From DATKDF01 sp963752045 (GTDB lineage Bacteria > Acidobacteriota > Vicinamibacteria > Vicinamibacterales > SCN-69-37): a stretch of 64,000 nucleotides of DNA. Below are positions 10,186 through 16,957 of this stretch, piece after piece (the first letter of the stretch is position 1; each line of letters opens with the position of its first letter). Position numbers and translations under genes: made by a program. A model generated the notes under the pieces. It ran no database searches, was not told where the DNA came from, and worked only from the letters and a program-made list of their open reading frames with translations. The stretch lies in assembly GCA_963752045.1 (NCBI GenBank), contig CAVVWN010000008.1:248001-312000 (forward strand). The letters are read 5' to 3'.

Positions 10186-10467
10186 ATGACCTTCGTCACA
10201 TGGCTCATCCGCCTCCTTATCGTCGCCGTCATTCTGCGGATGGTGCTGCGCCTCTTCGGGGCCAGCAAGCCACGAGCGGGTGCCGGGCCGCGGGCGAAGC
10301 GTGTTGAGCGAGCGGGCGGCGCGCTCGTCCAGGACCCGCAGTGCGGGACGTACATCCCGCAGTCACGGGCGCTCGTCGTCGGGCGGGGCGACGATGCCAG
10401 GCACTTCTGCTCGGCCGCCTGCCGCGACCAGTACTTGTCGGCGCACAGCCAGCGCCACGCGTCCTGA
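10186..10467 (+). CDS. small membrane protein with Cys metal-binding motif
   Basis: 93 residues: a TM helix (about 5-23, TWLIRLLIVAVILRMVLRL), a basic linker, and a C-terminal treble-clef-like motif with DPQCGTYIP and HFCSAACRDQYL (Cys-x(n)-Cys-x3-Cys). This resembles small PP0621/TRASH-type proteins with a single zinc or other metal site. It starts 15 bp after the TPR gene. Function unknown. Confidence 0.75.
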   Translation: MTFVTWLIRLLIVAVILRMVLRLFGASKPRAGAGPRAKRVERAGGALVQDPQCGTYIPQSRALVVGRGDDARHFCSAACRDQYLSAHSQRHAS

Positions 10468-10494
10468 GGGCGTGGCCCGCCGCCGGCTCCACCC

Positions 10495-11631
10495 ATGAAC
10501 TACCGCTCGGCCTTCGATCTCGATCACGACGTCGTCTGGCTCAACAGCGCGCATCAGAGCGCGTTGCCGCGCGTCGCTGCCGACGCGGCGGCCGAGGCGG
10601 TCGGCTGGAAGGCGCGACCGTGGGAGCTGTCGACGGAGCGCTTCGTCGGCGTGCCGGCCGCGCTCCGTCGGTCCATCGCGAGCCTCATCGGCGCCGAGGC
10701 CGACGAGGTCATGCTGGCAAACGGCGCGTCTTTCGGCCTGCACGCCATCGCCGGCGGTTTCAGGTTCGAACCAGGTGACGAAGTCCTGGTCATGCGGGGC
10801 GACTTCCCGTCGAACCTCCTGCCGTGGCGGCTGCGGGAACGGGACGGCGTCGTCGTCCGCGCGCTCGCGCCGGCAGGCGCCGTGCTCGAACCCGATGAGA
10901 TCGCCGCCGCGATCGGTCCGCGGACGCGTGTCGTGTGTGTGAGCTGGGTGCACTCGTTCTCCGGTCACGCGCTCGACATCGACGCGATTGGCGCAATCTG
11001 CCGGCGTGCGGGCGTGACCTTCGTGGTCAACGTCACGCAGGCGCTCGGCGTACGCGCCCTCGACGTCTCGACGGCTCCGGTGGATGCGCTCGTCGGGTCC
11101 GGGTGGAAGTGGCTGTGCGGACCGTACGCCACCGGCTTCTTCTGGGTGCGCCCGGCGCTTCTGGCGGACCTCGAATGCCGCCAGGCGTACTGGCTGTCGA
11201 TGCAGACGGCCGACGACCTTGCGCGGGCCGGCGACCCTGAGCTTCCAGCCGTCTGGGGTCCCCGCCAGTTCGAGATTTTCGGCACGGCGAACTTCTTCAA
11301 CTTCCATCCCTTTCGGGCATCGGTGGACTATCTGCTCGGCATCGGGCCCGCGGAGATCAGGCGGGTGGTCGATGAACTGGTCGGCCGGCTCGTGTCCGGT
11401 CTCGACCCGGACGTCTACACGCTCGTGAGCCCGGCCGGCGGCCCGCGACGCTCGTCGCTCGCGGTCTTTGCCCTGCGAGAGCCGGGCCAGACTGCCGTCG
11501 TCCATCGCCGCCTGCTCGATGCCCGTATCGTCACGGCCCATCGGCGTGGCAACATCCGCGTCTCCCCGCACGTTTACAACACGCCCGACGACATCGACCG
11601 GGCGCTCGACGTGCTAGGCTCTGGGTTCTAG
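10495..11631 (+). CDS. aminotransferase class V-fold PLP enzyme
   Basis: A 378-residue fold-type I PLP enzyme of the cysteine desulfurase/isopenicillin N epimerase superfamily. The PLP lysine is in SGWKWLCGP (about residue 204). The substrate-binding region and small C-terminal domain are complete. The position that normally carries the Asp bonded to the pyridine nitrogen (D-x-x-Q in cysteine desulfurases) reads VVNVTQALG here, so Asp appears replaced by Asn. This could be a subfamily trait. There is no desulfurase active-site Cys loop, so naming it NifS or SufS would be unsafe. Its 3' end, including the TAG stop, lies in a GGGCTCT repeat that continues to the aldolase start. Substrate unknown; a link to the BMC genes is only positional. 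Confidence 0.8.
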   Translation: MNYRSAFDLDHDVVWLNSAHQSALPRVAADAAAEAVGWKARPWELSTERFVGVPAALRRSIASLIGAEADEVMLANGASFGLHAIAGGFRFEPGDEVLVMRGDFPSNLLPWRLRERDGVVVRALAPAGAVLEPDEIAAAIGPRTRVVCVSWVHSFSGHALDIDAIGAICRRAGVTFVVNVTQALGVRALDVSTAPVDALVGSGWKWLCGPYATGFFWVRPALLADLECRQAYWLSMQTADDLARAGDPELPAVWGPRQFEIFGTANFFNFHPFRASVDYLLGIGPAEIRRVVDELVGRLVSGLDPDVYTLVSPAGGPRRSSLAVFALREPGQTAVVHRRLLDARIVTAHRRGNIRVSPHVYNTPDDIDRALDVLGSGF

Positions 11632-11656
11632 GCTCTCGGCTCTGGGCTCTGGGCTC
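11610..11656 (+). repeat. 7-bp tandem repeat, unit GGGCTCT
   Basis: Degenerate GGGCTCT/AGGCTCT copies cover the last codons and stop of the aminotransferase gene and run up to the ATG of the aldolase. The reverse-complement family (AGAGCCC) occurs at 12906-12992 and 24680-24719. Confidence 0.85.
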
Positions 11657-11657
11657 T

Positions 11658-12536
11658 ATGGAATTTGTTCAGCAACGCCGTGACATCGTCGAGATTGGGC
11701 GACGTCTGTGGACGCGCGGGTTTGTGGCGTCGAATGACGGCAACATCAGCGTCAAGGTGGCCACCGACCGTCTGCTGATGACGCCCTCGGGCGTGTCGAA
11801 GTACGACATGACGGCAGAGATGATGGTGGTGACCGACCTGGCGGGTCGGGTCGTGTCGGCGGCCCCGGGCCGGCGGCCGTCGTCCGAGATGCTGATGCAC
11901 CTGGTGGCCTACGACAAGCGGCCCGATGTCGGCGCCGTCGTGCACGCGCACCCGCCGATTGCCACGGGCTTCGCGGTGGCCGGAATCGCGCTCGACCGAG
12001 CCGTGCTCGCCGAGGTGGTCACGACACTCGGCAGCATTCCGATCGCGGAGTACGGCACGCCCTCCACGCGCGAGCTGGCCGATTCGGTCGAGCCGTATTT
12101 TCGCGCGCACGACGGGCTGCTGCTCGCCAACCATGGCGCCGTCGCGCTCGGCAAGGATCTCTGGTCGGCCTACTACAAGATGGAGACGATCGAGCACTTC
12201 GCGCGGATCAGTTTCGTGGCGCGGCAGCTCGGCCGCGAGCACCTGCTGTCGCGCGAGGAAGTCGATCGCCTGCAGGACCTGCGCGGCTCGTACGGCATCG
12301 CGTCGCCGGCGCCGATTTGCCCGGACCCGGCGCCAACGGGCGCTGAGAGCGAGGCCGTGTGTCAGATCGTCTACGCGCCGTCGGCTCCAGGGGAGCGGCT
12401 GGTCGCCGACGACGGTTCGGGCGACCCGGCACCGGCGTTAGGCGCCGACGGCGGGATTCGGCTAACATACGCGCAGTTGACGGCGCTCATTGACGAGGCC
12501 GTCCGCGTCGCGATCGGTCCGCAACACGGCAGCTGA
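11658..12536 (+). CDS. class II aldolase, putative BMC cargo
   Basis: Zinc-dependent class II aldolase/adducin-head enzyme of the L-fuculose/rhamnulose-phosphate aldolase type. These split a sugar-1-phosphate into dihydroxyacetone phosphate and an aldehyde. Visible residues: SNDGNIS (25-31), catalytic Glu in SSEML (E77), zinc ligands in VVHAHPP (H96, H98) and LLANHGAV (H159). The catalytic domain ends near residue 215. A Pro/Asp-rich linker then leads to a C-terminal amphipathic helix (about 268-287, LTYAQLTALIDEAVRVAIG), the form of a BMC encapsulation peptide. Immediate neighbours encode BMC-H and BMC-P shell proteins, so lumenal cargo is a strong inference. The substrate is not shown; fuculose-, rhamnulose- or 5-deoxypentose phosphates are options. 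Confidence 0.87.
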   Translation: MEFVQQRRDIVEIGRRLWTRGFVASNDGNISVKVATDRLLMTPSGVSKYDMTAEMMVVTDLAGRVVSAAPGRRPSSEMLMHLVAYDKRPDVGAVVHAHPPIATGFAVAGIALDRAVLAEVVTTLGSIPIAEYGTPSTRELADSVEPYFRAHDGLLLANHGAVALGKDLWSAYYKMETIEHFARISFVARQLGREHLLSREEVDRLQDLRGSYGIASPAPICPDPAPTGAESEAVCQIVYAPSAPGERLVADDGSGDPAPALGADGGIRLTYAQLTALIDEAVRVAIGPQHGS

Positions 12537-12559
12537 TTGATTTTCGGAGGATGACGACA

Positions 12560-12847
12560 ATGGGCGAGGCGCTGGGAATGGTCGAGACGAAGGGTCTGGT
12601 CGCGATGATCGAGGCGGCCGACGCGATGGTCAAGGCCGCGAAGGTCACCCTGGTCGGGTGGGAGAAGATCGGCGCCGGCTACGTCACCGCTCTCGTGCGC
12701 GGCGACGTTGCGGCCGTCAAGGCGGCGACCGACGCCGGAGCCGCGGCCGCGCGACGCGTCGGCGAGCTCGTCTCCGTACACGTCATCCCGCGGCCGCACG
12801 CCAACCTCGAGGACGTGCTGCCCATCGGCAAGGGCAGCAAGCCGTAG
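12560..12847 (+). CDS. BMC-H hexameric shell protein (PduA/CcmK-like)
   Basis: Single Pfam BMC-domain protein of 95 residues that forms hexameric facets of a microcompartment shell. Family features: EALGMVETKGLVAMIEAAD at the N-terminus, the pore loop WEKIGAGYV (position 35-43), VTALVRGDVAAVKAATDAG, and the C-terminal VSVHVIPRPHANLEDVLP. The pore tripeptide region reads G-A-G rather than the G-S-G of PduA. Start: ATG 12551 directly abuts the Shine-Dalgarno-like CGGAGG, which is too close, whereas ATG 12560 is 9 bases away, so 12560 is preferred. It is the only BMC-H gene in the window; no BMC-T is seen. Confidence 0.95.
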   Translation: MGEALGMVETKGLVAMIEAADAMVKAAKVTLVGWEKIGAGYVTALVRGDVAAVKAATDAGAAAARRVGELVSVHVIPRPHANLEDVLPIGKGSKP

Positions 12848-12905
12848 CTGGTTTCCGCCTCGGGCCGCCCGGTGCCAGGCGCCCGGCGCACAGTCGCGCC
12901 CGACC

Positions 12906-12992
12906 GAGCGCCAGCACCTGGAGCCCAGCGCCCAGCTCCAAGAGCTAGCGCCCAGAGCCGAGCGCCCAGAGCCCAGAGCCCAGAGCCAAGCC
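12906..12992 (+). repeat. 7-bp tandem repeat, unit AGAGCCC
   Basis: Degenerate AGCGCCC/AGAGCCC units fill the gap between BMC-H and the first BMC-P gene and end at its ATG. No Shine-Dalgarno sequence is visible between the array and the start. Same family as 24680-24719 and, inverted, 11610-11656. Confidence 0.85.
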
Positions 12993-12993
12993 C

Positions 12994-13266
12994 ATGATCC
13001 TCGCCAAAGTCGTCGGCACGGTGGTCGCCACCCGCAAGGACGAACGACTGGTGAGCACCAAGCTCCTCATCGCGCGTCCGATCGACCCCACAGGCAAGCC
13101 CGAAGGCAACTATCTGGTGGCCGTCGATACCGTGGATGCCGGGTTCGGCGAGCGCGTGCTCATCGTGAGCGGCAGCTCCGCCCGCATGGCGTCCGGTCTC
13201 AAGGACTGCCCGGTCGACGCGGCCATCGTCGGCGTGGTCGACCACGTCGAAGTCGGCCAGGAGTAA
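12994..13266 (+). CDS. BMC-P pentameric vertex protein 1 (EutN/CcmL family)
   Basis: A 90-residue EutN/CcmL-family protein, which caps the vertices of microcompartment shells as pentamers. The family pattern is clear: MILAKVVGTVVATRKDERL, the LLIARPID strand, AVDTVDAGFGERVLIVSGSS and the terminal VDAAIVGVVDHVEV. First of three tandem paralogues with little spacing (4 bp to the next). Several divergent BMC-P paralogues in one locus are known from other BMC types and probably occupy different vertices. Confidence 0.94.
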   Translation: MILAKVVGTVVATRKDERLVSTKLLIARPIDPTGKPEGNYLVAVDTVDAGFGERVLIVSGSSARMASGLKDCPVDAAIVGVVDHVEVGQE

Positions 13267-13270
13267 CGGC

Positions 13271-13552
13271 GTGCACATCGCGCGCGTCGTCGGGGACGTC
13301 GTCGCCACCGTCAAGGACGCGGAGCTTCTTGGCCACAAGCTGCTGATGCTCCAGCCGGTGACGCCCGACCGCGAGCCGACGGGCCGGGTGCTCGTCGCGG
13401 TGGATGCGGTCGGCGCCGGTGTGGGTGAATACGTTTTCTTCGTGCGGGGGCGGGAGGCGTCTTTTCCGTTCCTGCCGGCCGAGCCACCCGTCGATGCCTG
13501 CGTGGTGGGCATCGTCGACCACTGGGACGTGGCCCCGCTCGTCGCGCCATGA
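13271..13552 (+). CDS. BMC-P pentameric vertex protein 2 (EutN/CcmL family)
   Basis: 93 residues starting at GTG: MHIARVVGDVVATVKDAEL, KLLMLQPVTPD, VAVDAVGAGVGEYVFFVRG and DACVVGIVDHWDV. It is the most divergent of the three, with FFVRGREASFPFLPAEP where the others carry a Gly/Ser- or Ala-rich segment. Its stop overlaps the next start (ATGA), so the two are probably translated together. Confidence 0.93.
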   Translation: MHIARVVGDVVATVKDAELLGHKLLMLQPVTPDREPTGRVLVAVDAVGAGVGEYVFFVRGREASFPFLPAEPPVDACVVGIVDHWDVAPLVAP

Positions 13553-13845
13553 TTCTCGCGCGCGTCATCGGCACGCTGGTCTCCACCCAGAAACACCCCA
13601 AGCTCGTGAGCGCGAAGCTGCTCCTGGTTCAGCCGCTCACGCTCGAGGACACGCCGCGCGGTGCGCCCCTGCTCGCCATCGACTCGGTGGGCGCCGGCGT
13701 CGGCGAGCGCGTGCTCGTCGTCATCGAGGGCCGTGCGGCCGGGGCGGCGCTCCGCCGGAAGGCCGCGCCCGTCGATGCGGCTATCATCGGGATCGTGGAT
13801 GAGGTCACGCTCGACGAGCCGGCCGCCGGGAGCGCCGGATCATGA
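13549..13845 (+). CDS. BMC-P pentameric vertex protein 3 (EutN/CcmL family)
   Basis: 98 residues: MILARVIGTLVSTQKHPKL, AKLLLVQPLT, LAIDSVGAGVGERVLVVIEG and VDAAIIGIVDEVTL, followed by a short Ala/Gly/Ser tail. Closest to paralogue 1 by eye. It overlaps BMC-P 2 upstream and the small Cys-rich gene downstream, each by 4 bp, giving a tightly coupled cassette. Confidence 0.93.
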   Translation: MILARVIGTLVSTQKHPKLVSAKLLLVQPLTLEDTPRGAPLLAIDSVGAGVGERVLVVIEGRAAGAALRRKAAPVDAAIIGIVDEVTLDEPAAGSAGS

Positions 13846-14087
13846 ACGAATCGGAGCTCCGCGCGCTCGTTCGTGACGCTGTCGCCCGGCATCTCGGCGC
13901 CGCCCAGGGTGCGGCGCGACCGATGCTGCCGCCGGCGGCGCCGAGGCCGGCCGGACGCGAGACCGGATCTGCGGGCCATCCGAGCCAGGCCATCTACATC
14001 ACGCTCACGAGCGGCGGCGAGGCCTGCCTCATCGAGCCGGCCGTGGCCTGCAACCACTGCGGGCACTGCAAAACGCATGGGTACTGA
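13842..14087 (+). CDS. small BMC-linked protein: N-terminal helix plus Cys/His cluster
   Basis: An 81-residue protein not recognised as a named family. Three parts are visible: an amphipathic helix (2-19, ESELRALVRDAVARHLG) with the pattern of BMC encapsulation peptides, a Pro/Ala-rich linker (about 20-48), and a C-terminal module IYITLTSGGEACLIEP followed by CNHCGHCKTHGY. Cysteines 62, 70, 73 and 76 and histidines 72, 75 and 79 could bind zinc or an iron-sulfur cluster. The start overlaps BMC-P 3 (ATGA), and the end overlaps nth by 11 bases. Coupling and the helix suggest it is targeted to the shell lumen. It could be an electron-transfer or metal-delivery component, or a structural adaptor; that is inference. 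Confidence 0.72.
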   Translation: MNESELRALVRDAVARHLGAAQGAARPMLPPAAPRPAGRETGSAGHPSQAIYITLTSGGEACLIEPAVACNHCGHCKTHGY

Positions 14088-14769
14088 GGCCGGGCGCCGG
14101 GACGCCCGCACCGCCAGCATCATCCTGACGCTTCAGAGGCTCGGCCGGTCGATCCGGTCGATGGAAGAGCCGGCCGTCGAGAAGATCAGCGAAGACACCC
14201 GGGAAGATCCCTTTCGCGTCCTCATTGCGACGATGCTCTCGGCGCAGACGAAGGACGCGGTGACGCACGCCGCATCGATGCGGCTGTTTCGAGTGGCGCG
14301 GACGCCCCGGACCATGGCGGCCCTCACGGTGTCCCGCATCGAGCGGCTCATCTATCCCGTCAGCTTCTATCGCAACAAGGCGCGCCACGTGAAGGCCGCA
14401 TGCCGCCAGTTGATTGATCGGTTCGGGGGGCGGGTGCCCGACCGGATGGAGGATCTGCTCACGCTCCCGGGCGTCGGCCGCAAGACGGCCAATCTCGTCC
14501 TCATCCTCTCGCACGCCAGCCGCGACAACATCTGCGTGGACACGCACGTGCATCGCATTGCCAACCGGCTCGGCTGGGTGACGACGCGAACCCCGGACCA
14601 GACCGAACAGGCCCTATACCGTGTGGTGCCCCGGCGGTTCTGGCCCAGGGTGAACCTCTACCTCGTGACGTGGGGCCAGAACGTGTGCCGGCCCGTGTAT
14701 CCGCGCTGTCGGGTGTGCGTCCTCGCTGGGGAGTGTCCTAAGATCGGCGTCACACGCATCGGACGATAG
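14077..14769 (+). CDS. nth: endonuclease III (DNA glycosylase/AP lyase) Nth
   Basis: Base-excision repair enzyme removing oxidised pyrimidines. The 230-residue product has the family's TMLSAQTKDA, the helix-hairpin-helix LPGVGRKTANLVL containing the catalytic Lys, the catalytic Asp in CVDTHVHRIANRLGW, and four Cys in C-x6-C-x2-C-x5-C at the C-terminus (VCRPVYPRCRVCVLAGEC) for the [4Fe-4S] cluster. The ATG at 14077 is 11 bases inside the upstream Cys-rich gene. This overlap makes nth the distal gene of the BMC transcript, although its function is unrelated. Confidence 0.93.
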   Translation: MGTEAGRRDARTASIILTLQRLGRSIRSMEEPAVEKISEDTREDPFRVLIATMLSAQTKDAVTHAASMRLFRVARTPRTMAALTVSRIERLIYPVSFYRNKARHVKAACRQLIDRFGGRVPDRMEDLLTLPGVGRKTANLVLILSHASRDNICVDTHVHRIANRLGWVTTRTPDQTEQALYRVVPRRFWPRVNLYLVTWGQNVCRPVYPRCRVCVLAGECPKIGVTRIGR

Positions 14770-14779
14770 GAGGTTCTTC

Positions 14780-15307
14780 ATGCGCTCTCCCCGCAGGCTC
14801 TCGCTGCTCCTCGCGCTTCTGGCGATCGCGCAGGCGGTGCCGGACGCCCGCCAGGCCACGCCGCCGGTGGCCGTGTTCGAAACCGCCAAGGGCGTGTTCG
14901 AGATCGAGTTCTTCCCGGCCGACGCCCCCAAGAGCGTGGCGCATCTTGTGAGCCTCATCGAGAAGCGCTTCTACCGCGGCCAGCGTGTGCATCGCGTCAC
15001 GGCCGGGCTCGTCCAGTTCGGCGACCCGCAGTCGCGCGACATGACGCGCCGCGACTACTGGGGCCGAGCCGGCAGCGGCACGTCGATCGGCGTGGCTGAG
15101 TTCTCGAAGCGAAGCCACACGCGCGGGATCGTCGCGCTGGCCCATTCGGGCAATGCCGCCTACGCCGACAGCCAGATGTTCATCGTCAAGGCGGCGGCGC
15201 CGTCCTACGACGGCAAGTACACCATCGTGGGCCGTGTGACGCGCGGCATGGACGTCGTCGACAAGCTGGCGGTCGCCGATGTCCTCAAGCAGGTGTCGAT
15301 GAAGTGA
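14780..15307 (+). CDS. secreted cyclophilin-type peptidyl-prolyl isomerase
   Basis: 175 residues: signal peptide (about 1-24, hydrophobic LSLLLALLAIAQAV) followed by a cyclophilin domain beginning VAVFETAKGVFEIEFFPADAP. FYRGQRVHRV, GIVALAHSG, DSQMFIVKAAAP and the TIVGRVTRGMDVVDKL ending are as in bacterial PpiA/PpiB enzymes. The core Q-F motif reads SQMFIV. It probably assists folding in the periplasm. A strong Shine-Dalgarno AGGAGG (14768-14773) lies 6 bases before the ATG and overlaps the nth stop. It converges with the DUF72 gene 4 bp downstream. Confidence 0.9.
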   Translation: MRSPRRLSLLLALLAIAQAVPDARQATPPVAVFETAKGVFEIEFFPADAPKSVAHLVSLIEKRFYRGQRVHRVTAGLVQFGDPQSRDMTRRDYWGRAGSGTSIGVAEFSKRSHTRGIVALAHSGNAAYADSQMFIVKAAAPSYDGKYTIVGRVTRGMDVVDKLAVADVLKQVSMK

Positions 15308-15311
15308 CCCG

Positions 15312-16241
15312 TCAGGCCGGCCCCTGCAAGGGAAGCCCCGATGTCCTCACGATGCCCGACAGATCCGGGTAGCGGCTCACCATCTCGGCCGGAACGTCCC
15401 CCGGCACGAGCTGGTCGAGCTGGTTCCTGAGAATCGCGGCGTTGGCGACGGCCTTCGCCGAGAAGTGATTGTTCAGGTACACGAGCACGCGCTTCCCTGA
15501 TGCCGATCGCGCGCGCGCGGCCTCGGCGTACGGCGCCAGCTCGTCCGGTGAGTAGAGGTAGTCGTATCGGTCCTCGGCGGCCTCGTGCTGCCACCACCGG
15601 GCGGCGTTGCGTCCGTGCAGCCGGACGTACATGAGCTCGCCGGGACCGCCCGCGAGCGTCTGCCTGATCGAGCTCTGGAATTTCGGTTCGTCGATGAGCA
15701 CCCACGAGGCCCCGGCCGACTGGAGCAACGACTCGGTCCGTCCGGCATCGTCGCTCCACGAGTGATGCCGCAGCTCGACGGCGAGCGGGTGACCTGCCAG
15801 GTGCCCGAGCAGCCACTCGAGGTAGCCTTCGGTCTCCGAGCCGCGGTGGAAGCTCGGCGGGAACTGGACGAGCAGGGCGGCGAGTCGTCCGGCCTCGGCG
15901 AGTGGCCCGATGCCCCGGCGAAACAGGTCCACGTCGGCGAGCGACAGGTCCCAGTCGGAGACGCCAGCCCTGGCCAGATACATGTCCGGATGGGTGAACT
16001 TCTGAAAGAGCTTCACGGAAAACTGGAACGGCTCCGGGGTCCGGCGCAGCCAGCTCTCGGACAGCCCGGGCTCCGGCATCCGGTAGAACGTGGCGTTCAC
16101 TTCGACGGTGTCGAAGCGGTCCGCGTAGTAGGCGAGCTCGTCGAATCCCCGGGGCCGGCGCGCCGGGTAGAACACGCCGTTCCACGTTCCCCGGCCCGTG
16201 GGGTAGTGCCAGCCGGACGTGCCGACAAGGACGGGCGCCAC
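15312..16241 (-). CDS. DUF72 family protein (YecE-like)
   Basis: 309-residue DUF72 protein of TIM-barrel type. Family features: VLVGTSGWHYP at the N-terminus, FDTVEVNATFYR, KLFQKFTH, LLVQFPPSFH, VELRHHSW, YVRLHGRN and a terminal LVYLNNHFSAKAVANA. Biochemical function unknown. GTG 16241 is chosen because family members begin a few residues before GTSGW. A longer frame upstream (to 16322) would overlap queE and carries no family sequence. A -10-like TACGCT lies 6 bases before this GTG, suggesting a leaderless transcript. It is divergent from queE. Confidence 0.87.
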   Translation of the reverse strand: MAPVLVGTSGWHYPTGRGTWNGVFYPARRPRGFDELAYYADRFDTVEVNATFYRMPEPGLSESWLRRTPEPFQFSVKLFQKFTHPDMYLARAGVSDWDLSLADVDLFRRGIGPLAEAGRLAALLVQFPPSFHRGSETEGYLEWLLGHLAGHPLAVELRHHSWSDDAGRTESLLQSAGASWVLIDEPKFQSSIRQTLAGGPGELMYVRLHGRNAARWWQHEAAEDRYDYLYSPDELAPYAEAARARSASGKRVLVYLNNHFSAKAVANAAILRNQLDQLVPGDVPAEMVSRYPDLSGIVRTSGLPLQGPA

Positions 16242-16247
16242 ATCGGA

Positions 16248-16253
16248 AGCGTA
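16248..16253 (-). promoter_or_regulatory. -10 element, leaderless DUF72 transcript
   Basis: TACGCT on the minus strand ends 6 bases before GTG 16241, and no Shine-Dalgarno sequence is present. This spacing would put the transcription start at the start codon. No strong -35 was seen. Confidence 0.4.
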
Positions 16254-16301
16254 TCCGAATCTCGTCCCACCCGCGCCGCTCCAGAGAAATCGAAACCGCT
16301 C

Positions 16302-16307
16302 TAAAAT
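16302..16307 (+). promoter_or_regulatory. -10 element, leaderless queE transcript
   Basis: TAAAAT ends 7 bases before GTG 16315, with no Shine-Dalgarno sequence between. This implies initiation at or next to the start codon, which would leave no room for a preQ1 riboswitch leader. Confidence 0.45.
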
Positions 16308-16314
16308 CGTCCGC

Positions 16315-16957
16315 GTGCTCACCGTCTCGGAGATCTACCTCTCCATTCAGGGCGAATCGACGTATGCGGGCCTGCCGTGCGTGTTCGTCCGACTCGCCGC
16401 CTGCGACCTGCGCTGCACCTGGTGCGACACGCCGTACGCATTCACCGGAGGCGAGAAGCGCTCGATTGACGAGGTCATGAGCGAGGTCGGCCGATTCGAC
16501 TGCCGTCTCGTCGAAGTCACCGGCGGCGAGCCGCTGCTCCAGCCCGACGTTCATGCGCTGATGGCCCGGCTGCTCGCGTCGGGACGCGACGTGTTGCTCG
16601 AGACCGGCGGGCACCTGCCCACCGACCGCGTGCCGCCGGGCGTGGTGACGATCCTCGACGTGAAGTGCCCGGGATCCGGCGAGGCGTCGCGCATGCACTG
16701 GCCGAACCTCGACCGTCTGACCAGCCGCGACGAAGTGAAGTTCGTGATTCGCGACCGGCGAGGACTTCGACTACGCCCGTGACGTCGTCACGCGCCACGC
16801 CCTGACGTCGAAAGTGGCGGCCGTGCTCTTCTCGCCCGTCCACGGTGTGCTGGCGCCGGCCAATCTCGCCGGCTGGATTCTCGAGGCGCGCCTGACCGTG
16901 CGGCTCCAGCTCCAGCAGCACAAGTACATCTGGGGGCCCGAGGCCCGGGGAGTCTGA
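16315..16957 (+). CDS. queE: 7-carboxy-7-deazaguanine synthase QueE, apparent frameshift
   Basis: Radical SAM enzyme forming 7-carboxy-7-deazaguanine in queuosine synthesis. IYLSIQGESTYAGLPCVFVR opens the protein, then the cluster motif C-x3-C-x2-C in AACDLRCTWCDTPYAF, VTGGEPLLQ and ILDVKCPGSGE. The frame breaks at 16755-16758 (GACCGGCGAGG where one fewer base is expected). After removing one base it continues DFDYARDVVTRHAL to HKYIWGP and the TGA at 16955-16957, giving 213 residues, normal for the family. Likely sequencing error. The stop overlaps the queC ATG, forming a queE-queC unit. Confidence 0.9.

Noticed and set aside
11658..12536. Naming the aldolase fucA, rhaD or mtnB
   Set aside because: Catalytic and zinc residues are shared by the whole class II family; no substrate-specific residues or pathway genes are visible here.
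15308..15345. Terminator between the cyclophilin and DUF72 genes
   Set aside because: The small CCCCTGCAAGGG symmetry is weak, lacks a T-run and mostly lies in the DUF72 coding end.
16308..16314. preQ1 riboswitch ahead of queE-queC
   Set aside because: Only 7 bases separate the likely -10 from the GTG start, and no hairpin or aptamer-like sequence is present.
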